From positions 1 to 26,000 of the forward strand of contig CAZZBK010000084.1 in the NCBI GenBank assembly GCA_964652155.1: a stretch of 26,000 nucleotides of DNA. Reading direction: 5' to 3'. Each line of letters opens with the position of its first letter. The stretch's first letter is position 1. Shown piece after piece: positions 6,785 through 15,190 of this stretch. Both the position numbers and the translations under genes were made by a program. The stretch comes from CAZZBK01 sp964652155. GTDB lineage: Bacteria > Planctomycetota > Planctomycetia > Pirellulales > PNKZ01. The notes under the pieces were generated by a model. It did no database searches, was not told the origin of the DNA, and saw only the letters and a list, made by a program, of their open reading frames with translations.

Positions 6785-8026
6785 TTACTTGCCGAGCGAG
6801 ATCAAGTGCGAGACGCTCCGCAAGTACAGCCGGCCATTGACCACGGCGGGGGTCGAGCTGCTGGCCTCGCCGAGCGGGTTCTTGGCGAGCAATTCGTACT
6901 TGTCCTTGGCGGCGAGGACGATCACCTCGCCGTCTTCGGCCGTGCAGTAGAGCCGGTCGTCGATGCAGATCGGCGAGCCCCAGAACTTGCCGCCGAGCCG
7001 CTCCTTCCAGAGCACTTCGCCCGTCGCCGCCTTGGCGCAGCTCACAATCCCCTTTTCGCTCCACATGAACAGCAGGTCATCTTTCACGAGCAGCGTCGGC
7101 ACGTAGGGGGCTGAGTCCTCGATCTTGTACGCGACTTCGGGTTTGTCACCCACGCGCACGGCGACCACATAGTTGCCGCCGCCGCCCGAGCCGCAGGTGG
7201 CAAACACGAGGTCTTTATAAAACACGGGCGAGCTCACGCTCCGCTTGTTCAACACCTCGGTTTCCCAGAGGACCTTGCCGCTCTTGGGTTCGACCGCGCT
7301 GATGCCATGCCCTTGACTGTTGAACAGCAGCACGTCTTGTCCCTTGTACGGATAGACGCAAGGGGTCGAGTACGTGACCACGGCGCTCTTGCGATCGATG
7401 CGCCAGCGTTGGCTGCCGTCCTTGGCCGACACGGCCAGCAAGAAGCTCACGCCGGCACCGTCGTTCTCCCCCTTCATTTCGCCATCCTGCTCGTTGCACA
7501 GAATGACCATGTCGCCATAGAGCATCGGCGAGGTGCCGCAACTATGCTGACTGATGTAGGGACCCAGGTTCAGTCGCCAGGCGTCGCGGCCATCATGCGT
7601 GAGCGCGAGGAACGTGTACTCGTCGGGGGTCGACCAGCTCACGTAAATGCGCTCGGCGTCGACCGCCGGCGTGCTCGAAGCAAACGTGTTGAGCAGGTGC
7701 TTCTTGTGCAGCTTGGCCGGGTACTGCCGTTGCCAGAGGATCTTGCCGTCCTTGGCCGACAGGCAGAGCACATACCGCACGGCGGGCTCATCATCGGCAC
7801 TGAGCAAGAAGATCTTGTCGCCCCACAGGACCGGCGACGAGTGCCCTTGGCCGGGCAGTTTGGTCTTCCAGTTGTAGTCGGCTTCGGTCCACTTGCTCGG
7901 GATGTTGGGGGCCGAGACAATCCCCGTGCCGTTGGGTCCGCGGTAGCGCGACCAGGTCTGGGCCGAGACCGTGTGTGCTTGCGACAATAAAACCACGGTG
8001 CAAAGCAGCAGGAAAAATCGGCGCAT
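6785..8026 (-). CDS. Secreted PQQ-like beta-propeller repeat protein
   Basis: A 413-residue exported beta-propeller. ATG at 8026-8024 gives a clean Sec signal peptide (MRRFFLLLCTVVLLSQAHTVSA, with cleavage likely before QTWSRYRGP). A longer TTG frame from 8098 only adds unlikely residues. The mature start TWSRYRGPNGTGIV is typical of planctomycete PQQ-like proteins. Propeller blades recur in forms such as LSAKDGKILWQRQYP, VSAKDGSQRWRIDRK, EPKSGKVLWETEV and KAATGEVLWKERLGG, about every 45-60 residues. The family is named for a fold like quinoprotein dehydrogenases, but many members bind no cofactor and I see no cytochrome domain or dehydrogenase active site. It could be a binding protein (BamB-like fold) or an oxidoreductase; substrate unknown. 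It converges on the DUF1501 gene and diverges from the NagB-type gene. Confidence 0.92.
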   Translation of the reverse strand: MRRFFLLLCTVVLLSQAHTVSAQTWSRYRGPNGTGIVSAPNIPSKWTEADYNWKTKLPGQGHSSPVLWGDKIFLLSADDEPAVRYVLCLSAKDGKILWQRQYPAKLHKKHLLNTFASSTPAVDAERIYVSWSTPDEYTFLALTHDGRDAWRLNLGPYISQHSCGTSPMLYGDMVILCNEQDGEMKGENDGAGVSFLLAVSAKDGSQRWRIDRKSAVVTYSTPCVYPYKGQDVLLFNSQGHGISAVEPKSGKVLWETEVLNKRSVSSPVFYKDLVFATCGSGGGGNYVVAVRVGDKPEVAYKIEDSAPYVPTLLVKDDLLFMWSEKGIVSCAKAATGEVLWKERLGGKFWGSPICIDDRLYCTAEDGEVIVLAAKDKYELLAKNPLGEASSSTPAVVNGRLYLRSVSHLISLGK

Positions 8027-8249
8027 CACGGCGGGAGTTCCTTGAGGGGGGGAAGGTCTGGTCAGGCCGCGGGAAACACGAGCCACGGGGGGAGGCAAAG
8101 TCCTCCTATCCTACGTTGCCGGACCGGGCGAGTAAAGTTTCTAGCCTAATTGCGACCGCCGGGGGCAATGGTCGCGGCGGGGTCGGCATGGCATAATTGA
8201 GCGTCTGCCGCTTTCCCGCTGTTTGTCGCCAGGTGCTCACGCTTCGCTC

Positions 8250-10136
8250 ATGTCTGTTGTGCAAAATGCTCCTCGATCGGTGAGCGGCTCGCGCCTGCCG
8301 ATCCGCGTGTTTGACTCGAATCGCGACTTGGCCCGCGCCGTGGCGCAAATCGTGGCCGACATCATTCGCGACCGCAACAACCTGGGCCAAATGGCCGTGC
8401 TCGGCCTGCCGACCGGCTCGACGCCGCTGGGCGTGTATCGCGAACTGGTCCGCATGCACCGCGACGAGCGTCTCGATTTCAGCGGCTGCATCACGTTCAA
8501 CTTGGATGAGTATTTCGGCATTCGTCCCGAGCAGTTGCAAAGCCTGCGGCGCTGGATGTTCGACAACTTCTTCAATCACGTGAACGTCAAGGGGACGAAC
8601 ATCCACATCCCCGACAGCACCGTGAAGGCCAGCGAGGTCGAGGCCTACTGCCGAGGCTACGAGCAGTTGATCCAACGCAACGGCGGCATCGACGTGCAAC
8701 TGCTGGGCATCGGCCGCAACGGACACATCGGCTTCAACGAACCTTTCTCGCCGCGCGATAGCCGGATGCGGCTGGTGACACTCGACCCGATCACGCGGCG
8801 CGACGCGGCGAGCGATTTCTTCAGCGAAGATAACGTCCCCGCCCAGGGGCTCACGCTCGGCCTGGGCACCATTCTGCAAGCCCGCAAAATCCTGCTGCTG
8901 GCCTTGGGCGAGCACAAGGCACCGATCATTCGCCAACTGTGCGAGGGGCCAGTCACCGAGCAGTTGCCCGCCACCTGCCTGCGCGAACATGGTGACGTGA
9001 CCGTGCTCGTCGACTCCGCCTCGGCCGCCCAACTCACCGGCATCGCCACACCTTGGCTCAACAGTCACGTCGAGTGGAACGAACGGCTCATCAAGCGGGC
9101 GGTACTGTGGCTCTCGCAACAGACGGGCAAGGCGCTGCTCAAGCTGGCCGACCAAGACTTCCGCGACCACAGTTTGCACACCCTGCTGCGCGAGCACGGC
9201 CCGGCCCACAAGGTGTCGCACGACGTGTTCCGCTGGATGCATTCGACGATCAACTACCATCCGGCCGGCAAGGAGCAACGCAAGCGGGTGATTTGCTTCA
9301 GCCCACACCCGGACGACGACGTGATTAGCATGGGGGGCGCGCTGATCCGGCTGGTCGAAGATGGCCATGACGTGCACGTGGCCTACATGACGAGCGGCAA
9401 CATCGCCGTGTTCGATCACGACGCCGTGCTCATCGCCGATTTGGTCACCGAGTACAATCGGCTCTTTGGCATCGATCAGGACGCCTCGCGCCAGGTCGAG
9501 GAGCAGGTGCACAAGACGCTTGCGCATAAAAAGCCGGGCGAGCCCGACTGCGACGCGGTGCTCAAGATCAAGGCGCTCATCCGCTGGGCCGAGGCCAAGG
9601 CGGGCGCGATCGTCTGCGGTTGCCGCGAAGAGCACCTGCACTTCCTCGACCTGCCGTTCTATCGCACCGGCACGATCGCCAAGAACCCGGTGGGCAGTGA
9701 CGACGTGCAGATCATTCGCAGCCTGCTCGAGCGGTTGCAGTTCGATCAGGTGTACGTGGCCGGCGACCTGAGCGATCCGCATGGCACGCATCGCGTGTGC
9801 GCTGAGGCGATTTTTCAGGCCATGTACCAGATGCGTGACGCGGGGCAGACGTTGCCCGAGGTGCTGCTGTATCGCGGGGCATGGCAGGAGTGGCCGCTCG
9901 ACGAGATTGAGATTGCCGTGCCCCTGTCGCCGCGCGACTTGGCGATCAAGCGGCAGGCCATTTTCCGGCACGAGTCGCAAAAGGACGCCGCCTTGTTTCC
10001 CGGCAGCGACAAACGCGAGTTCTGGCAACGCGCCGAGGATCGTAATCGCAACACGGCCGATCAGTACAACGCCCTCGGGCTGCCCGAGTACTTTGCGATG
10101 GAAGGCTACGTCCGCTGGAACGGCGAGCCGATCTAG
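8250..10136 (+). CDS. nagB: Glucosamine-6-phosphate deaminase (NagB) fused to LmbE/PIG-L deacetylase
   Basis: A 628-residue two-domain enzyme. ATG at 8250 is preferred over an in-frame TTG at 8223. Domain 1 (about 18-275) is NagB: PTGSTPLG at 54-61 binds the phosphosugar, FNLDEYFG carries the catalytic Asp86, and GIGRNGHIGFNEP (153-165) carries His159 and Glu164. Asn157 stands where the E. coli enzyme has Asp141, a change also usual in Gram-positive NagB. Domain 2 (about 345-600) is a zinc-dependent LmbE/PIG-L N-deacetylase: HPDDD at 353-357 and DPHGTHRVC at 509-517 are its metal and catalytic motifs. A helical linker joins them. NagB converts glucosamine-6-phosphate to fructose-6-phosphate and ammonia; the fused deacetylase could supply the deaminated substrate from an N-acetylated sugar (inference). 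This long NagB form occurs in several phyla including planctomycetes. No other amino-sugar gene is adjacent. Confidence 0.93.
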   Translation: MSVVQNAPRSVSGSRLPIRVFDSNRDLARAVAQIVADIIRDRNNLGQMAVLGLPTGSTPLGVYRELVRMHRDERLDFSGCITFNLDEYFGIRPEQLQSLRRWMFDNFFNHVNVKGTNIHIPDSTVKASEVEAYCRGYEQLIQRNGGIDVQLLGIGRNGHIGFNEPFSPRDSRMRLVTLDPITRRDAASDFFSEDNVPAQGLTLGLGTILQARKILLLALGEHKAPIIRQLCEGPVTEQLPATCLREHGDVTVLVDSASAAQLTGIATPWLNSHVEWNERLIKRAVLWLSQQTGKALLKLADQDFRDHSLHTLLREHGPAHKVSHDVFRWMHSTINYHPAGKEQRKRVICFSPHPDDDVISMGGALIRLVEDGHDVHVAYMTSGNIAVFDHDAVLIADLVTEYNRLFGIDQDASRQVEEQVHKTLAHKKPGEPDCDAVLKIKALIRWAEAKAGAIVCGCREEHLHFLDLPFYRTGTIAKNPVGSDDVQIIRSLLERLQFDQVYVAGDLSDPHGTHRVCAEAIFQAMYQMRDAGQTLPEVLLYRGAWQEWPLDEIEIAVPLSPRDLAIKRQAIFRHESQKDAALFPGSDKREFWQRAEDRNRNTADQYNALGLPEYFAMEGYVRWNGEPI

Positions 10137-10146
10137 CCCTTCTTCC

Positions 10147-10246
10147 NNNNNNNNNNNNNNNNNNNNNNNNNNNNNNNNNNNNNNNNNNNNNNNNNNNNNN
10201 NNNNNNNNNNNNNNNNNNNNNNNNNNNNNNNNNNNNNNNNNNNNNN
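10147..10246. other. Assembly gap of exactly 100 N
   Basis: A run of 100 N, the conventional placeholder for a scaffold gap of unknown length. It lies between two convergent genes and removes the last residues and stop of the multiheme propeller gene. The ten bases just before it (10137-10146) start with CCCTTCT, which also begins the REP-like element at 23790; a seven-base match is weak evidence that a repeat caused the break. Confidence 0.99.
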
Positions 10247-13164
10247 TACCGCAGCGAGCTCAAATACTCGAGCAAGTCGGCAATCTCCGCCGGCTGTAAA
10301 TCGCGCAGCAACAATTCGGGCATCAGCGACACACGCTGCGGCACGAAGGTCTCGACCTCTTGCTTGGGCAAGCGCAGCGATTGGTTCTGCGGCGTGCGGA
10401 GCACGAGCGCCTCGTCGCTCTGCTGCTCGAGCAACCCCTGATGCACGTGTCCGCTGCTGGTCTCGACAAGGTACGCCACGAATTTGGGATCGATCGCCTT
10501 CGAGGGTTCGAGGATACTCTCGAGCAGTTGCGGCTTGGTGAGCTTGCGGCCGATGACGGACAGTTCGGGCCCCACCTGCCCCCCTTGGCTATGCACCTTG
10601 TGACAGTTGCGGCATGCCACCCCGGCCGCCTCGAGGAACAAGCGTCGCCCGCGCTCGGCGTCTCCGGCGAGGGCCAAGATCGCGGCAGGCTTCACGTCCG
10701 AGGGCAAGAACTTTTGCCGCTGTGCGTCATCCATGTATCGAATGAACAGATCGGTCACGGCGCGGTCGGCGTGCGACGCCGCCTGGCGGACGATTTCTTG
10801 CCGCGCGGCGCTGGCCTCGGGCTTGGCGTCCAAGGCCAGCATCAAACTCAAGGCCGACGACGGACTGGCGAGCGACGCCTTGACCGCCGCCGCGCGCTGT
10901 GCCTCGTCAAGCGTGTCATCGAGCAGCTTGTCCGCACTGGGCGATGGGGTCGACGGCGAACCTAAGCTCCGGATCCACTCGCTGAGCAGCCGCACCCCTT
11001 GAACATCGACCTGCTGCGAGCCGAAATGGGGCATCCGCCCGCGCCCCAGCTTGGCCATTCGGTACAACAGCACCGAACGCTCGGGTGCCCCGGCCGCGAT
11101 CACTTGCGCGGCATGGATGCCGAACGTCCCCTGCGTGGGTCGCTGATCGAGCAACAGCGTTTGCTTCATCGTCAACTCGTGCCGCACGTCGAACGCGGCC
11201 GTCCCGCCACCGCCGCGGCGATGACATTGTCCACAGTTGACATGCAAATACGAACGGACCTTCTGCTCGAGCGTGCCACTCGGGCCATGCGGATCGACAA
11301 GCGGCGGCGCGGCTTTCGGCGGCTGTTTGAATAGCTGGAGATGTTCAAGTGTCGCCAATTGCTCGGCCTCGCGCAGCGGGTAACGCTGCACGCGGGCAAG
11401 CTGCGCCGCGTCGAAGGCCAACAGCGAGCCGGCGCGCGTGGTGTGGCAGAGGATGCACTCGCTGCGGGCCGCGATGTGATAGTTGAGTTGCCGCGGGCCT
11501 TGTGTCGAGGTCACCGTCAGGGGCACGTCGCGCCCCGTGGCCGGCACCAGCTCTGCGTCGGTCTGCTGAGGGTTCCAAGCGTAGCTGTACGCGTTCCAGT
11601 TGCGACCGTCGTAGTGCAAAATTTGCGTCTCGACGCGCTGCCGTGGCGCGTCGGGGGCGTCGCTCTTGGGGAGCATGACGGTCTTGCCGATCACGCCGTC
11701 GGCCGGGAACCGCCACTGACCCTTGATGTGTCCCAGCGGCAGGTCGGTCTTGTCGTACTCGTCAAGCTGCGTGCGCTGCGGCAGCGCGAAGAACCGTTCG
11801 CTCGTCGCGCCGTCGGCCCAGGCCTCGGCCACAATCGAATACGGCAACACGCCCGGCGCAAGCTCGTGTTTCGCAACTGCCGAATAGAGTCCCGTCTCGC
11901 TCAAGCGGCGCGGGAAGGGTTGTGTTTGCTTGGGCTCGGGGGTCGGTTGCAGCGTGTGGAGCGTGCCGCTCTGATGATCGACCAGGTAGAGTTCCCCCTG
12001 CTGATCGACGCCGAACACGACGATGGCCAACGGCGAGGTGCAGAGCTCCTTCAAGCTTGAGACCTTGCCGTTATAGGAGCGCAAGGCCCAGACCTTGCCG
12101 GTCACGTAGTCGCCGTAGATATACGCCCCGTGCAAGCCCGGCAGCCGCTCGCCGGTATAGACGTAACCGCCGGTAATCGAACGGGCGTCGACATGCGAGT
12201 GTTCGACGGTCGGGGGGAGAATTGGAGTCGGTCCGCGCGGCCGCTCGCCGAGCACGTCCTGCGAGCCTTCCTTGACGGCCCAACCGTAGTTGCCGCCACG
12301 CTCGACCCGATAGATCATCTCGAACATTTCCCAGCCCACGTCGCCGACCCACAAGTCGCCGCGCAGCGGGTCGAAACTCATCTTCCAGGGGTTACGCAAG
12401 CCGTAGGCCCAAATCTCGCCCCGAGCGCCGCTTAGGCCGACGAATGGATTGTCCGCTGGGATGCGATACGGTTGGCCTTGCTCGCGGCCGCTCACGTCGA
12501 TGCGCAAGATACACGAGAGCAGATCGGTCAGGTTTTGCCCCGTGCTATGGATGTCGGTGGGGAACGGTGAGGAACCGTCGCCGGTGCTGATATACAGCAT
12601 GCGATCGGGCCCGAAATGGAGCGCGCCGCCATTGTGACCGCCGCTGAACCAACTCAGCAGCAGCTCGCCGCTCGCGGGGTCGATCTCGGGCGGGTCGAGC
12701 GTCCGCAGGCGATAACGCACCACGCGCGAGCCATTGGGCGCGCCGTCCTGTTGCACGTAACAGATGTAGCAGAGCCGATCCTGCGCCACGTTCGGCGAGA
12801 AGGCCAGTCCGTAGGCGCGGCGACACTCCTTGTCGACCTCCGCCAGATCGACCACCAGCTTGGTCTCACGGGTCTGCGGAGCGTTGCGAAACGCCCGCAC
12901 CTTCCCTTTCAACTCGACCATCACGAGCCAATCGGTCCCCGGCAGCGCGACCAACTCGACCGGCTGCTCGAACTGCAAATGCTCGAATGCGCGCGTGGTC
13001 TGATACGGCGACGGTGGCTCGGGCGAGCCGGTGAGCCGCGAGCTGGTCCAAGGGACGCGGTGCTCGATCCCCACCGACTTGTCGGGCTCGGCCGCCGAGG
13101 CAAACCCCGCCGAGAGCGAGGCGGCAAGTAAACAAGCAATCCACAGCAGTCGATCATGGAGCAT
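10247..13164 (-). CDS. Secreted sugar-dehydrogenase-type propeller with three CxxCH heme sites (3' end in gap)
   Basis: At least 972 residues; the C-terminus is cut by the N gap, probably only just short of the end, since EIADLLEYLSSLR is the usual close of this cytochrome type. ATG at 13164 overlaps the upstream stop by 11 nt. A signal peptide covers residues 1-24. Residues about 50-400 form a glucose/sorbosone-dehydrogenase-like propeller (motifs GLAFSPN, GGHNGGALHFGPD, STGDGS, YGLRNPW, GGNYGWAVKEG). A middle domain (about 430-780) carries two heme motifs, CILCH at 570-574 and CGQCH at 644-648. The C-terminal 'Pirellula/Verrucomicrobium' heme domain has CRNCH at 851-855 followed by GGQVGPELSVIGRK. 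Likely a periplasmic oxidoreductase passing electrons through three hemes c. The substrate is unknown. It is the last gene of the minus-strand run. Confidence 0.93.
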
Positions 13165-15160
13165 AGTTGATGACCCAGCGGCTAGCGATGCCGTCACGAG
13201 AAGCACGGTTGCGCGGCCAGACATCCAACGCATTCTCGCCCGGATGCAACCGCCACACGAACGTGGCGGGAGATTTGAGCGGCGATTGGTTGTCGAGCCG
13301 TGATAAGAACGAATCGAAATGAGGCGTGTGTGTGTCGGCGGCCACGTGCAGTTGCGGAGCACTCTCGTCGGCCCAAACGTAGAGCTGCGCCTGATTGAGC
13401 GTCCAGTCCCAGTTGTTCGCCAGGGTCACGCGCTCGCCGTACAGTCGAGCAGCCGGGGCTTGTGCGTCGCTCCAGACTTGGTGACCGGTCCAGAACCAGC
13501 CGCGCATCCCTTGGTGCAGCGGCAAGGGCGCGCGGCGTTCGAGAAAATTACTGCGCGGGATCATACGCAGCTCGACGAACGGTGGCCAGTGCGCCAAATC
13601 GGTCCATTCGTACTTGGTCGTTGCCAGCTTGACGAGCTCCGGTTCCTCGACGCTCTGCGATTGCAAGGCGGCCAGTTGCCGAGCGCGCAGCTCGCGCAGC
13701 GACAGGGGCGTTTGCGTGGCGCGGTCGCGCAGATACCATGCCGTGTTGCCGTCGACATAAATCCACTTGCCGAGTTCGTTGGACCAAATCTCGACCACCT
13801 CGTGACCGCCGCGAATGCCCTTGCCGAGTGCGCCAGGACCGATCGACACGGCGCGGCCAACGAGCCCAAAGCTCTCGCAGGCCTGAAGCAGAACCAGGTT
13901 GTACTGCTGGCAGAAGCCACCGATGGGCCGGCCATCGTCGTGGGGCTTCAATATCTCCAGCGCGTCCCAGGCCGGGTACACTTTGCTGAGGTGCCCTTGA
14001 TCCCATTGTTGCGAGGCCCAGACGGCCAAGCGGCAGATCAAATCGAGTTCGCGCTCGGCGCCCGCCACGACGTCGTCGAGCCGGAACCGCTCGCGCAGTT
14101 GCCGCAGCTTGAGCTGATCGAACGGCTCGTACTCGAACGGCACACTCGAACGGACAATCGTCGGATTGCGGCGCTGGGTGATGCTCAGCCGCTGCGTCCA
14201 ATTTGTTGCGGGCTCGACCTGGGCCGAGAGCGTGACGCCGCGCAACTCGGGTGTCGCGCGCGGATCAACCGAGGACCACTCGATGGCCAGTTGCGCGAAT
14301 CGCCCGCGCGGCTTGTCGAGTGTCCCACCCGTGGCGCCCAACGTTTGCCACGCGGACCACTCGGGGCTGTCGAGCAGCGGCGAGGGACCCGTGCGTAGCA
14401 GGACCTTGAGTTGTGACGAGTCCGTCGAGTCCGCATCGAGTTGTACACTCACCTTGCCCAGTGACTTGAGCGGCGGTCCGATGGGCGCAGCGGCGAGATT
14501 GCCCAAGTCGACGACGTTGAGCGTCGAGCGGCCTTGAGGCTGATATTGATCGAGAAACAGTCGGACATAATACTCGCCGTCGAGATCGTCCTTCGTGCCG
14601 AGTTGGTCAAACGACCAGCTTTGGCCGTCGTCGCGGCTCTTGGCACTGCGGTTGCTCGCCTGAGAGCGGTCCAGCGAGCCGAGCGCGAATTCATCGCTGC
14701 GGGCAATCCAGACCTTGCCGCCGCCGGAGATCACGAACTCGTTCGCTCCCTGGCGCAGCGCGTCGAGCGGCAGGGCGTATTGCGACCAGTATTGGCCCGC
14801 TTTGTCGAGTGGCTCGAGTGACCGCGGCTGGCCGTTGACGATGAACTGGAGTTTCTCGCCGCCGCCGACCAGCAACGTCGCGCCCCGCGCGCGAGGGTCG
14901 GCAACGAGCAACGCTTTCTTGATCTGAATGCCCGGGCCGAGTTTCTCCTCGTTGCTTTGGTAGGAGTAGCCGGCCGCGGGGCCGTCGTCCTCGTAGAGCC
15001 GGCCTCGGGCGAGGGTGATCGAGCGTCCATCGTCGGCAAGTTCGACACGTTCGCTCGTCGACGCGTTGAGCCACTCGGCGGCGCTCCAGCGGCGCTCGTC
15101 GGCCGCGACGACCTCGATCGCCAGCAACGAACAACTCAGCACATAGACCCAACGTGGCAT
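13154..15160 (-). CDS. Secreted transglutaminase-like (cysteine protease fold) protein
   Basis: A 668-residue protein with an N-terminal hydrophobic leader (MPRWVYVLSCSLLAIEVVAA) from ATG 15160; the TTG at 15181 is a less likely start. Residues about 25-340 look like beta-rich, carbohydrate-binding-type domains (two stretches with DLGN and WSAWQTLG patterns). A transglutaminase-like core follows at about 370-480, with the expected triad in order: Cys417 in GGFCQQYN, His453 in RGGHEVVEIW and Asp470 in WIYVDGNTAW. The last 130 residues resemble a beta-sandwich domain (RLHPGENALDVWPRNR). The fold is shared by transglutaminases, peptide N-glycanases and some proteases, so the reaction cannot be named. 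The gene starts 30 nt after the FG-GAP gene and its end overlaps the next start (ATGCTCCATGA), which points to coupled translation. Confidence 0.87.
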   Translation of the reverse strand: MPRWVYVLSCSLLAIEVVAADERRWSAAEWLNASTSERVELADDGRSITLARGRLYEDDGPAAGYSYQSNEEKLGPGIQIKKALLVADPRARGATLLVGGGEKLQFIVNGQPRSLEPLDKAGQYWSQYALPLDALRQGANEFVISGGGKVWIARSDEFALGSLDRSQASNRSAKSRDDGQSWSFDQLGTKDDLDGEYYVRLFLDQYQPQGRSTLNVVDLGNLAAAPIGPPLKSLGKVSVQLDADSTDSSQLKVLLRTGPSPLLDSPEWSAWQTLGATGGTLDKPRGRFAQLAIEWSSVDPRATPELRGVTLSAQVEPATNWTQRLSITQRRNPTIVRSSVPFEYEPFDQLKLRQLRERFRLDDVVAGAERELDLICRLAVWASQQWDQGHLSKVYPAWDALEILKPHDDGRPIGGFCQQYNLVLLQACESFGLVGRAVSIGPGALGKGIRGGHEVVEIWSNELGKWIYVDGNTAWYLRDRATQTPLSLRELRARQLAALQSQSVEEPELVKLATTKYEWTDLAHWPPFVELRMIPRSNFLERRAPLPLHQGMRGWFWTGHQVWSDAQAPAARLYGERVTLANNWDWTLNQAQLYVWADESAPQLHVAADTHTPHFDSFLSRLDNQSPLKSPATFVWRLHPGENALDVWPRNRASRDGIASRWVINYAP

Positions 15161-15190
15161 CACGCACGCGCTCCGAAACAACGAGACAAC

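Noticed and set aside
8180..8210. Possible sigma-54 (-24/-12) promoter before the NagB–LmbE gene (TGGCATAATTGAGC)
   Set aside because: The GG to GC spacing is 9 instead of the required 10 bases, so it does not meet the strict spacing.
8106..10028. Minus-strand 640-codon open frame opposite the NagB–LmbE gene
   Set aside because: The plus strand carries clear catalytic motifs of both domains; the minus frame is low-complexity His/Ala/Arg/Val-rich.
9946..13362. One long minus-strand frame running through the N gap
   Set aside because: It is open only because N codons are read as X; the part left of the gap is antisense to the NagB–LmbE gene. The true gene was called only from 10247 to 13164.
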